This document shows positions 41,917 through 51,084 of a stretch of DNA of 64,000 bases, one piece after another (the first letter of the stretch is position 1; each line of letters opens with the position of its first letter). A model generated the notes under the pieces. The model was not told where the DNA came from, ran no database searches, and saw only the letters and a program-made list of their open reading frames with translations. The DNA lies in assembly GCF_013363975.1 (NCBI RefSeq), contig NZ_JABWGN010000004.1, positions 547,824 to 611,823 of the forward strand, in the 5' to 3' direction. The translations under genes were made by a program, and so were the position numbers. The stretch is from Nonomuraea montanisoli. GTDB taxonomy: Bacteria > Actinomycetota > Actinomycetes > Streptosporangiales > Streptosporangiaceae.

Positions 41917-42768
41917 TCACACGGCGTCGACCGGACGGCGGCCCAGCATGTCGATGCGGTTGAGCACCGGGTTGCCCGCGATCACCTTGGTGAAGCTGAT
42001 CTTCTCGGAGGCGGCCGTGAGCGCCGCCACGGTGCCGAGCACCGCCAGCCGGCCCGGCCGCCCCAGCGTGGTGACCGCCGCGAGGCCGGCCAGGGCGCCG
42101 AGCGCGTTGGCGCCCGCGTCGCCGAGCATGGCCCGCTCGCCCAGGTCGTCGGGCAGCAGCGCGGCGGCGGCGCCGAGCGGCACGGCGGCCAGCGCGGCAG
42201 CCGCCGGCCGCCCGCGCAGCAGGGCGGCGGCCAGCACCGGCCCGCCGGTGAGCAGGCCCACCTTGATGGCCCGCCCGGGCCGCAGGTCGAAGAGGTTGGC
42301 GAGGTTGGCCGAGCCGGCGATGAGCGCGCCGTTGACGAGCGTGTCGGCGGGGCCGTGGGAGACGAGCGCGGCGGCGCCGAGCCCGGTCGCGCCGATGCCG
42401 AGGATCTTGACGGCTCCGCTGGTGACCTCGCCGCGCGCGAGCGCGCTCAGGTGGCCCTTGAAGCCCTTGGAGGAGGTGGTGCCGTACAGGTCGTCGTAGG
42501 CGCCGAGCGCCCCGCTGCCGCCTCCGGCCAGCAGCGCCGCCATGCGGGCGCGCGCGGGCAGGCCCGGCGCGAGCGCGGTGGCCGCGGCGGCTCCGGCGAC
42601 GAACGCGGGGCCTTCGAGCAGGGTGATGGGCTCGCCGCGATGGTTCTTGCGGGTCCAGCGGTCGCCCGGGTCCTGGGGCCTGTTCCGGGTGAGGAGGGTG
42701 TAGGCGGCGCGGGCGGCGACGGCGCCGAGGGCGGCGCCGGCGAGCGCGTGGAGCAGGCCACGGGCCAT
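41917..42768 (-). CDS. MraY/WecA-like polyprenyl-phosphate sugar-1-phosphate transferase, short form
   Basis: 283 residues, hydrophobic throughout. It keeps key motifs of the PNPT family: LGAYDDLYG (Asp pair), NLANLFDLRPGRAIK (the NxxN/FD motif) and MLGDAGANALGALAG. It is shorter than MraY (about 360) and I do not find the His-rich cytoplasmic loop, so it may be a divergent or partial-function member. ATG at 42768 begins one base after the steB stop, so the two should be co-translated. The context with steA/steB, a MurJ-like flippase and GT4 suggests a lipid-linked glycan made near the division site (inference). Confidence 0.75.
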   Translation of the reverse strand: MARGLLHALAGAALGAVAARAAYTLLTRNRPQDPGDRWTRKNHRGEPITLLEGPAFVAGAAAATALAPGLPARARMAALLAGGGSGALGAYDDLYGTTSSKGFKGHLSALARGEVTSGAVKILGIGATGLGAAALVSHGPADTLVNGALIAGSANLANLFDLRPGRAIKVGLLTGGPVLAAALLRGRPAAAALAAVPLGAAAALLPDDLGERAMLGDAGANALGALAGLAAVTTLGRPGRLAVLGTVAALTAASEKISFTKVIAGNPVLNRIDMLGRRPVDAV

Positions 42769-42769
42769 G

Positions 42770-43741
42770 TCAGCTCCCTGAGGAGGTGGGGGTGGTGGTG
42801 GGGTTGGGCACGGCGGGCATGGGCGCGGTCGCGTTGGCGCCGATGCCGTACTGGCCGGCCCGCCCGTTGAGCTGCTCCCGCAGAGCGTAGACGATCGCGG
42901 TGCGGCCCGCGGGCATGTCGACGTTGTCGACGGTGGAGACGCGCTTGGTCACGTCGCTTTCGTCGCGCGCGGCGGTGATGAGGCCGCCGGTCGAGGCGGC
43001 GTTGACGCTGCCGGCGATGACGGTGCCCTTGCCGGCGGCGTCGAGGCCGCGGGCGAGGGACAGCAGGGCGGCGGCCTGCGCATCGGCGTTCTCGCCGTCG
43101 AGGGGCCGCTCCGGCGCGAACATGACGACGAGCGTGGAGCGCTTGGCCGGCTCGTCGTCGACGGTGAGCAGCCCGCCCGCCTCGAACCCGCCGAGCACGG
43201 CCGCGGTCGCGGGGTTGGCGGTGCCGGCCTGCGCCTGGTCGGTGGTCATGAGCGTGGCCGCGAGCAGGGCGGCGGCCTTGTCGTAGGCGTTCGTCGAGGG
43301 GGCCAGGGCCATGTCGTCCGGCTTGAGCTGGGTGACGAGCCCGTCGATCACGCCCTGGTTCTTGGGGTCGAGGAGCTTCTCGGTGAGCGCGACCCGGCCG
43401 GTGATGGCGGCGCCCGCCTGCAGGAGCACCTGCTGCTGCGCCTCGCGGTAGGTACTGCTGGAGCCGGGCGCCTCGACGAGCAGCACCCGCTCGCCGTTCA
43501 GCTCGCCGGCGACGAGCCGGGGGGTGAACGCGGTGACGAACGCGTCGTCGGCGGACTCCCTGCCGCGCAGCCCGTCGAGCTCGGAGCGCAGGTCGTTGTT
43601 CGTCTTGGCCATGAGGTCGCTGGTCTTCTTGGCGGTCTCGATCGCGGGCGACTGCAGCAGCGTGGTGCCCATGACGATGCCCACGGCCAGCGCCAGGAAG
43701 ATGGCGACGATGGAGACGAGGTGATAGCGGAAATCGATCAC
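42770..43741 (-). CDS. steB: SteB/MctB family protein (often annotated copper transporter)
   Basis: 323 residues. One N-terminal membrane anchor (FRYHLVSIVAIFLALAVGIVMG region) is followed by a coiled-coil stretch and an extracytoplasmic domain. This is the Rv1698/MctB family, first linked to copper efflux and later, as SteB in Corynebacterium, to cell division together with SteA. GTG at 43741 overlaps the steA stop by four bases. A Gly/Thr/Pro-rich tail ends the protein. The division role fits the neighbours better; copper transport is less likely from one membrane helix alone. Confidence 0.88.
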   Translation of the reverse strand: MIDFRYHLVSIVAIFLALAVGIVMGTTLLQSPAIETAKKTSDLMAKTNNDLRSELDGLRGRESADDAFVTAFTPRLVAGELNGERVLLVEAPGSSSTYREAQQQVLLQAGAAITGRVALTEKLLDPKNQGVIDGLVTQLKPDDMALAPSTNAYDKAAALLAATLMTTDQAQAGTANPATAAVLGGFEAGGLLTVDDEPAKRSTLVVMFAPERPLDGENADAQAAALLSLARGLDAAGKGTVIAGSVNAASTGGLITAARDESDVTKRVSTVDNVDMPAGRTAIVYALREQLNGRAGQYGIGANATAPMPAVPNPTTTPTSSGS

Positions 43742-44937
43742 GAGAAGAGTCCGACCAGCCAGAAGATGAACGCGTTCCACGCGTCTTGGAGACCGTTCAG
43801 CCAGGTCTGGCCGATCGGCGAGATGAACAGGGCCACCCCCATCGTGATCAGCGCGGTGATCACGAGCAGGAGCAGCTGCGGGGTGGAGATGCGGCTGCGG
43901 TACAGCCGGCTCACGCCCTTGGCGTCGATGAGCTTGCTGCCGATGCGCAGCCGGGTGAGGAAGGTGCTGGCCATGCCCGAGCGGCCCTTGTCGAGGAACT
44001 CCTCCAGGGTGCCGTGGGTGCCGACGGCGACGATGAGCTCGGCGCCCTTGTCGTCGGCCAGCAGCATCGCGATGTCCTCGCTGGTGCCCGTGGCGGGGAA
44101 GATGACGGCTTCGCGGCCGAGCTGGTGGACGCGTTCGAGACCGGGGGCGCGCCCGTCGCGGTAGGCGTGCACGACCAGCTCCGCGCCGCAGCTCAGCGCC
44201 TTGGTGGAGACCGAGTCGAAGTCACCGACGATGACGTCGGGCAGGTAGCCGGCCTCCAGCAGCGCGTCGGCCCCGCCGTCGACGCCGATGAGGACGGGGC
44301 GGTACTCGCGGATGTAGGGGCGGAGGGTGGCGATGTCCTCCTTGTAGTGGTAGCCGCGCACCACGATGAGGACGTGCCGGCCCTCCATCGGGGTGCGGAT
44401 CTCGGGCACCCCGACGCCGTCGATGAGCAGCTTGCCCTCGCCGCGGACGTACTCCATCGTGTTGACGGCGAACGCCTCGATCTGCACCGCGAGCCCCGCG
44501 CGGGCCTCTGCCATGGCGGCCTCGACGGCCTCGGTCGTCTGCTCCTCGCCCTTGCCGACCACCTCGTCGTCGAGGTGCACGACGCCCTCGTGGACGCGGA
44601 CGACGTCGCCGTCCTTGATCCGTTCGAACAGCTCGGGCGTGGCGTTGTCGACGAAGGGCACCCCGGCCTCCAGCAAAATCTGGGGCCCCAGGTTGGGATA
44701 GCGGCCGGAGATGCCGGCCGCGACGTTGACCACGGCCGCGACACCGCATGCCACGAGCGCCTCCGCGCTGACCCGGTCGACGTCGACGTGATCGATGATC
44801 GCGATCTCACCGGGCTGGAGGCGCTTGGTCAGCCTCTTCGTCCGCCGATCGATTCTCGCCACTGCCGTGACACCGGGAAGGTCCTCGACCTTCCTGACGC
44901 GGAGGCCCGGCATCCTGCTTCCCGGAACCTTCATCAT
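43738..44937 (-). CDS. steA: Cytokinetic ring protein SteA
   Basis: 399 residues. It matches the Rv1697/SteA family: a cytoplasmic domain related to thiamin pyrophosphokinase (GVDGGADALLEAGYLPDVIVGDFDSVS at about residues 220-250) and a C-terminal membrane region (LLLLVITALITMGVALF). In corynebacteria SteA and SteB localise to the septum and affect cell separation. ATG at 44937 is chosen over ATG 44943 or 44934 by spacing to AGGA. It is 94 bp downstream of recN, and its stop overlaps steB. Confidence 0.9.
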   Translation of the reverse strand: MMKVPGSRMPGLRVRKVEDLPGVTAVARIDRRTKRLTKRLQPGEIAIIDHVDVDRVSAEALVACGVAAVVNVAAGISGRYPNLGPQILLEAGVPFVDNATPELFERIKDGDVVRVHEGVVHLDDEVVGKGEEQTTEAVEAAMAEARAGLAVQIEAFAVNTMEYVRGEGKLLIDGVGVPEIRTPMEGRHVLIVVRGYHYKEDIATLRPYIREYRPVLIGVDGGADALLEAGYLPDVIVGDFDSVSTKALSCGAELVVHAYRDGRAPGLERVHQLGREAVIFPATGTSEDIAMLLADDKGAELIVAVGTHGTLEEFLDKGRSGMASTFLTRLRIGSKLIDAKGVSRLYRSRISTPQLLLLVITALITMGVALFISPIGQTWLNGLQDAWNAFIFWLVGLFS

Positions 44938-45031
44938 GAACATCCTGCCAGAGGGAAACACCTGAGCGGCCCATCATCACGGCGCGTGTCCGCTTTGTCA
45001 CAACAGGTCATCGCGGGCCGGGTGCTCCAGG

Positions 45032-46741
45032 TCATCGCTCCGCGGCGGCCAGCCCCAGGAGCTCCTCGGCGTGCGCGCGGCCCAGCTCGGAGTCCTCCAG
45101 CCCGGCCAGCATGCGCGACAGCTCGCGCACCCGGCTCTCGTGGTCGAGGGTGACGACGCCGCTGCGCACGACGCTGCCGTCACTGGCCTTCTCCACCACC
45201 AGGTGCTGGTCGGCGAACGCCGCCACCTGCGGCAGGTGGGTGACCACGATCACCTGCGCGGTGCGCGCCAGCCGGGCCAGCCGGCGGCCGATCTCGACCG
45301 CGGCCTTGCCGCCCACCCCGGCGTCGACCTCGTCGAACACGAACGTCGGCACCGGGTCGGCGCCCGCGAACACCACCTCGATGGCCAGCATGACCCGGCT
45401 CAGCTCGCCGCCGGAGGCGCCCTTGGTGAGCGGCAGCGGCGGCGCGGCGGGGTGGGCGGCCATGCGCAGCTCGACCTCGTCGACGCCCTCCGGCCCGAAC
45501 TCGGCGGCCCGCGTGAGCTGCACCACGACTCTGGCGTGCGGCATCGCGAGCGCGGCCAGCTCCTCGGTGACGGCCTGGCCGAAGCGCTCGGCCGCCGACT
45601 CGCGCACGCGGGTGAGCTCGGCGGCCAGCTCGGTCAGCCGGGCTGTCAGCTCCTCGTGCTCGCGCGTGAGCTCCTCGATGCGCTCGTCGTCGCCCTCCAG
45701 CTCGGTCAGGCGGGCGGCCGAGGTCCGCGCCCACTCCAGGACGCCCGCGACGTCCTCGCCGTACTTGCGGACCAGGCCGGACAGCAGCGCCCTGCGTTCC
45801 TGGACGACGGCCAGCCGGGCCGGGTCGGCCTCGATCGACTCGGCGTAGGCGGCCAGGTCGGTGGCCACGTCGGAGACGAGGTAGCCGGCCTCGGCCAGCC
45901 GGTCGGCCATGCCGGCCAGCTCGGCGTCGAAGTCGCGGACCGCCTCGATGGCCGCGCGGGCCTCGCCGAGCAGGGAGATCACGTCGTGCGCCCCGTCGAC
46001 GGCCTCCATGGGGTCGCCGAGCAGCGCGGTGTGGGCGCCGGTCGCCGCCCCGCGCAGCGCGTCGGCGTGCGAGAGCCGCTCCTCCTCGCCGCGCAGCTCG
46101 ACGTCCTCGCCCGGCTTGGGGTCGACCTTCTCGATCTCCTCCAGGCCGAACCTCAGCAGGTCGGCCTCCTGCGCCCGCTCACGGGCCCGGGTGGTCAGCT
46201 CGTCGAGCAGCGCCGCGGTCTGCTTGTGCCGTTTGTAGGCCTGCGTGTAGGCGCGCAGCGGCTTGACCAGGTCGTTGCCCGCGTAGCGGTCGAGCGCGGC
46301 GCGCTGGCGGGCGGGCTGCAGGAGCCGCTGCTGGTCCATCTGCCCGTGCACGGCGACCAGGTCGTCGGCCAGGTACGTCAGGGTGCCGACCGGCACGCCC
46401 CGCCCGCCCAGCCAGGCGCGCGAGCGCCCCTCGGCCGAGACCGTGCGGGAGATGATGAGCTCGCCGTCCTCGACGTCGCCGCCGATGTCCTCAACCTGCT
46501 GGGCGACCCGGCCCCCGGGCTCGATGACGAGCGTGCCCTCGACGCTGGCGCGCTCGGCCCCCGGCCGGATGCGCGACGGGTCGGCCCGGCCGCCGAACAG
46601 CAGGCCGAGCCCGGTGACGACCATCGTCTTGCCGGCTCCGGTCTCGCCGGTGACCACGTTGAAGCCCGGCGAAAGTTCGAGCACGGCCTCATCGATGACG
46701 CCGAGTCCCTGGATGCGGACCTCCTCGACCCTAGGTCGCAC
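45032..46741 (-). CDS. recN: DNA repair protein RecN
   Basis: SMC-like ATPase in double-strand break repair. 569 residues from GTG 46741, which follows GGGAG by six bases. Seen: VEEVRIQGLGVIDEAVLEL, Walker A VTGETGAGKTMVV, central coiled-coil arms rich in Glu/Arg/Ala/Leu, and the C-terminal signature GGELSRVMLAIE with Walker B VFDEVDAGVGGKAAVEIG and VTHLPQVAAFAD. It sits in the conserved tlyA-nadK-recN-steA-steB order seen also in mycobacteria. Confidence 0.97.
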   Translation of the reverse strand: MRPRVEEVRIQGLGVIDEAVLELSPGFNVVTGETGAGKTMVVTGLGLLFGGRADPSRIRPGAERASVEGTLVIEPGGRVAQQVEDIGGDVEDGELIISRTVSAEGRSRAWLGGRGVPVGTLTYLADDLVAVHGQMDQQRLLQPARQRAALDRYAGNDLVKPLRAYTQAYKRHKQTAALLDELTTRARERAQEADLLRFGLEEIEKVDPKPGEDVELRGEEERLSHADALRGAATGAHTALLGDPMEAVDGAHDVISLLGEARAAIEAVRDFDAELAGMADRLAEAGYLVSDVATDLAAYAESIEADPARLAVVQERRALLSGLVRKYGEDVAGVLEWARTSAARLTELEGDDERIEELTREHEELTARLTELAAELTRVRESAAERFGQAVTEELAALAMPHARVVVQLTRAAEFGPEGVDEVELRMAAHPAAPPLPLTKGASGGELSRVMLAIEVVFAGADPVPTFVFDEVDAGVGGKAAVEIGRRLARLARTAQVIVVTHLPQVAAFADQHLVVEKASDGSVVRSGVVTLDHESRVRELSRMLAGLEDSELGRAHAEELLGLAAAER

Positions 46742-46813
46742 TGCCCACTCCCGTCGCTCCTGAATCCGAACACCAGTGCGCATGTGATCCTACGCGCCTC
46801 ACAGCCCATTCAC

Positions 46814-47709
46814 TCAGGGACGCACCCTTCCGCGCCAGCCCTGAACGGGTAGTTCGAACTTGGCGACCAGCCTGTCGGTGAAGGGCGCGCCGGTGCTCTC
46901 GACGCCGTGCAGCCGTGCCAGGCGCACGGGACGGGCGCCCCGGCGGACCTCCACGCGCGTGCCGGAGGGCAGGTCGAAGCGGCGGCGCCCGTCGCACCAC
47001 AGAACCCCGCCGGGCGTGTCGGGCAGCGTCTCGACCGCCAGCGTGGACCGGGGCGAGACCACCAGCGGCCGGGCGAACAGCGCGTGGGCGCTGATCGGCA
47101 CCATGAGCAGCGCCTCCACCTCCGGCCACACCACGGGACCGCCCGCCGAGAAGGCGTAGGCGGTGGAGCCCGTGGGGGTGGCGCAGATCACGCCGTCGCA
47201 GCCCCAGCGTGACAGCGGCCGGCCGTCGATCTCGGCCACGACCTCCAGCATGCGGTCGCGCTTCTCCACCGACATCTCGTTGAGCGCCCAGGTGTCGGCG
47301 ATGATCTGGCCGTTCTGACGGGCGAGGACGTCGATCGTCATGCGTTCCTCGACGTCGTAGCGGCCCGCGACGACGCTGTCGACGGCGGCGGCGAGGTCGG
47401 CCACCTCGGCCTCGGCCAGGAACCCGACGTGTCCCAGGTTGACGCCCAGCAGCGGCGTGCCGGCGGGCCGGGCCAGCTCGGCCGAGCGCAGCAGCGTGCC
47501 GTCGCCGCCCAGCACGATCATGACCTCGGCGTCCTTGGTGGCCACCGGGTCGCCGGGCACCACGTCGGCGCCCGAGCAGCGGATCTCGTCGGCCTCCGTG
47601 TCGAGCACGCGGACCGTGATCCCGGCGTCGACCAGGCGGTCGATGACCAGGCGGGCGCTCTCGACGGCGGCCTCGCGTCCGGTGTGCACGGTGACCAGCA
47701 CGGTACGGT

Positions 47710-47713
<4 letters not shown>
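46814..47713 (-). CDS. nadK: NAD kinase
   Basis: Phosphorylates NAD to NADP. 299 residues with the family motifs IVLGGDGTLLRSAEL (GGDG), NLGHVGFLAE, ALNEMSVEK (NE) and ICATPTGSTAYAFSAGGP. ATG at 47713 overlaps the tlyA stop by four bases. The product is NADP, which zwf in the same window then reduces, although the two are in different operons. Confidence 0.97.
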
Positions 47714-48536
<823 letters not shown>

Positions 48537-48540
<4 letters not shown>

Positions 48541-48695
48541 TGGTCGTCCACGGCCGCGAGCGTGGCCTCGAGCCCGGCGAACGCCTCGTCGAACACCGCG
48601 ACGTGCTCGCTCACCGGCAGGCCGGCCAGCCGGCCGAGCTCCGCGACGACCGCGTCGACCCGCTCGTCCCCGGTCTCCTCTGGCAGCGCACTCAT
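48537..48695 (-). CDS. Small conserved protein upstream of tlyA (52 aa)
   Basis: A 52-residue acidic protein starting MSALPEETGDERVDAVVAEL, predicted to be two helices. It has ATG at 48695, and its TGA overlaps the tlyA GTG. Mycobacterium tuberculosis has a comparably short gene (Rv1693) at exactly this place between a HAD phosphatase and tlyA, which supports reality. Function unknown; the overlap suggests a role in, or just leader to, tlyA translation. Confidence 0.75.
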
Positions 48696-48840
48696 GAGAC
48701 GACGTTAACGCCTCCCGCGAGCGCCCAGGCACCATCGCGGGTGTGTCACACGTTGACCGGGCATACGGCACGCCACCGATGTGGAACGCTACGTCGGTGA
48801 AGGTCAGGCGTCCGTAAAGGTGAGCGAAAGGGTGGACACC

Positions 48841-49185
48841 ATGGCAAGCGTCGAGGAGTGCCGGGCGGCACTGGTCAAGCTCGTCGCCCAGTTCGACGAG
48901 ATCGACGCGGAGGACCGCGCGCGGCACGTGGTGGAGCGCACGGTGAGCTGCCGCGTGTCCGACCTCGGCGTGACCTTCTACGGGCGGCTGCACCACGACG
49001 GGCTCGATCCGTTCGTCGAGGAGCCGCCCGCGGACGGCCGGACCGACGTGCGGCTCACGATCGGCAGCGACGACCTGGTGGCGCTGGTGGAGGGGGAGTT
49101 GGACATGGCGCGGGCGTTGCTGGGCGGCCGGGTGAAGATCGACGCCAGCTTCGGCGACCTGCTGCGCCTGCGGAGGCTCCTCTGA
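48841..49185 (+). CDS. SCP2-like sterol-binding domain protein
   Basis: 114 residues forming one SCP2-type domain: RVSDLGVTFYGRL, VRLTIGSDDLVALVEGELDMARALLGGRVKIDAS (read in parts) are the typical strands and helix. Such domains bind lipids or hydrophobic ligands; the actual ligand is unknown. ATG at 48841 is chosen on similarity; the frame opens slightly earlier at 48781. It is divergent from the tlyA operon and is the only plus-strand gene in this block. Confidence 0.8.
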   Translation: MASVEECRAALVKLVAQFDEIDAEDRARHVVERTVSCRVSDLGVTFYGRLHHDGLDPFVEEPPADGRTDVRLTIGSDDLVALVEGELDMARALLGGRVKIDASFGDLLRLRRLL

Positions 49186-49317
49186 GGTACGGCGAGCTCG
49201 CCCGCGTCGCCTGTGCGCGCCTTTTCCGGGCTCTGACCTCGTGGGCGCTTCTCCGTGCACTGATGTGACGCCGTGGGGAGGCTGTGGAGGGCGGCAGTAC
49301 TCGGCGGCTGGTGCCGT

Positions 49318-50289
49318 TCACCCCAGGCGGTCGAGGGCGTGCTTGACCGCGTCCTCCTCGGCCCGCCCCTCCCCCACGGCCGTCCAGACGGCGTCGCAGG
49401 CGGCCCGCAGGCCGTCGATCGGGCTGCCGTCGCCCTCCAGCCGCAGCGCGCCGTCCTGCCAGCGGGCCCGCCAGCCTCCGCAGACGCCGTCCCGCACCTC
49501 CGGGTACGGTCGCGACAGCGCGCCGAGCCCCTCGGCGACGTACGTGGGACGGTGCTCCGGCCCGGCCGTGAGCAGGTCGAGCGGCGTCGCCACACCGGTG
49601 AGCACGAGCAGGCTGTCGACGCCCGCGTTGGTGGCGCCCTCGATGTCGGTGTCGAGCCGGTCGCCCACCACCAGGGGCCGCTCGGCCCCGGTACGGATCA
49701 TGGACTCGCGGTGCAGCGGCGGGTCGGGCTTGCCGGCGTACACCGGCTCCACCCCCGTGGCGGCGGCGATCACCCGGACCATCGCGCCGTTGCCGGGCTG
49801 CTCGCCGCGGCCGGTCGGCATGGTGGTGTCGCCGTTGGACGCCACGAACAGCGCGCCCTGCCGCACGGCCAGGGCGCCCTCGGACAGCAGCCCGTACGAC
49901 AGGCCGGGGGCGATGCCCTGCACGACGGCGGCGGGCGCGTCCATCGCGGTGGTCACCGGCCTGAGCCCCCGGTCCCGTACGGCCATGCGGAGCCCGGAGC
50001 CGCCGACGACCAGCACGTTCGAGCCGGCGGGCACCCGCTCGGACACCAGCCGCGCGGCGGCCTGCGCCGAGGTCACCACGTCGCCCGCGACGGCGGGCAC
50101 GCCCAGCTCGCGCAGGTGGGCGGCGATGGCGGCGGGAGTGCGTGAGGCGTTGTTGGTCACGTACGCGAGCCGGACGCCCCTGGCTCCCGCCTCCGCCAGC
50201 GCCTCGGGGGCGCCGGGAACGGCGTGGCTGCCGAGGTAGACCACGCCGTCGAGGTCGAGCAGCAGGGTGTCGTAGCCGTCGATCAGCAC
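49318..50289 (-). CDS. HAD-superfamily phosphatase (NagD-like, HAD-IIA)
   Basis: 323 residues. Motif I LLDLDGVVYLG carries the nucleophile Asp, YVTNNASRT is motif II, and VYAGKPDPP and VVGDRLDTDIEGA are motifs III and IV. These match phosphoglycolate/p-nitrophenyl phosphatase-like enzymes. A C-terminal extension of about 70 residues follows. GTG at 50289 is preferred for its AAGG spacing. Same neighbour order as Rv1692 in mycobacteria, although here an opposite-strand SCP2 gene has come between it and tlyA. Confidence 0.9.
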   Translation of the reverse strand: MLIDGYDTLLLDLDGVVYLGSHAVPGAPEALAEAGARGVRLAYVTNNASRTPAAIAAHLRELGVPAVAGDVVTSAQAAARLVSERVPAGSNVLVVGGSGLRMAVRDRGLRPVTTAMDAPAAVVQGIAPGLSYGLLSEGALAVRQGALFVASNGDTTMPTGRGEQPGNGAMVRVIAAATGVEPVYAGKPDPPLHRESMIRTGAERPLVVGDRLDTDIEGATNAGVDSLLVLTGVATPLDLLTAGPEHRPTYVAEGLGALSRPYPEVRDGVCGGWRARWQDGALRLEGDGSPIDGLRAACDAVWTAVGEGRAEEDAVKHALDRLG

Positions 50290-50550
50290 GGGTCGCCTTT
50301 CGGTCGCGGTGGGGCCGCCGAGCGCGGGTGGCCGCACGCCGGGGCCGTCACCGAGACAATAGCGCCGCCGTCCCCGCCCCTCGCGAGGCGTCCTGCCCGG
50401 GGACGCGCGGATGCGCGACGCCATGACCACCCGCCCGGGCCGCCGCGGGGGGCGCTCACGCGCGCCTCCCCGTACGGCGACGCTCTTCCCGCTTCCTTCC
50501 CGCTTCGCGCGGCCGTGAGGGGAGGAGACGCGCCCCGAAGTCCTCGCCCG

Positions 50551-50973
50551 TCACATCTCCCGCCGGGCGCGCAGCGTCGCCCGAACGCTCTTCAACGCCG
50601 ACACGTAGTGCCGCTCGTCGGGACGCATCGCCACGGCGATGGCCAGCGGCTCTTGAGCGCCCTCGATGTCACCGGTGCGCCACAGTGACAACCCGAGCCC
50701 GAAATGGGCGTAATCCTCAGCCGGGTTGGCGTCCACGATCTGCCGGAAACTCTCCGCCGCCTCCGCGTACTGCCGCGAGTTGAACTGCGCCCGCGCCAAC
50801 GCCTCCAGAATGCTGCGCGACTCGGGCTCGGCCAGCGCCGCCCGCTCCAGCAGCGCGGCCGCCGCGGCCGGACTGCCGTCCTTGAGAAGTTTCACCCCAC
50901 GCTGGTACCAGTCGTAAACGTCACCTTCGGGGGCGCCGGGGGAATCATCATGGACGTTTCTTCCTTGGACCAT
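50551..50973 (-). CDS. Small tetratricopeptide repeat protein
   Basis: 140 residues. After an acidic 20-residue start come about three TPR helical pairs: DWYQRGVKLLKDGSPAAAAALLERA, ILEALARAQFNSRQYAEAAESF and the AHFGLGLSLWRTGDIEGAQE pair (each quoted in part). TPRs bind protein partners; the partner is unknown. Start ATG at 50973. It is divergent from the DUF1015 gene across about 110 bp. Confidence 0.8.
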   Translation of the reverse strand: MVQGRNVHDDSPGAPEGDVYDWYQRGVKLLKDGSPAAAAALLERAALAEPESRSILEALARAQFNSRQYAEAAESFRQIVDANPAEDYAHFGLGLSLWRTGDIEGAQEPLAIAVAMRPDERHYVSALKSVRATLRARREM

Positions 50974-51084
50974 TGCGTGAGGCCTCCTACATCGGCAGAC
51001 GACGGCTCCGCTCGGCTCGCCACGGAGTCGGACGCGGCGGGGGTGCTGGGGCGGCTTCTGGAAGACTCGGATGTTTATGGGAGC

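Noticed and set aside
46742..46800. Possible LexA/SOS box before recN (GAACACCAGTGC)
   Set aside because: Only one half-site is intact; the second half does not match GTTC, and nothing similar was found before uvrA.
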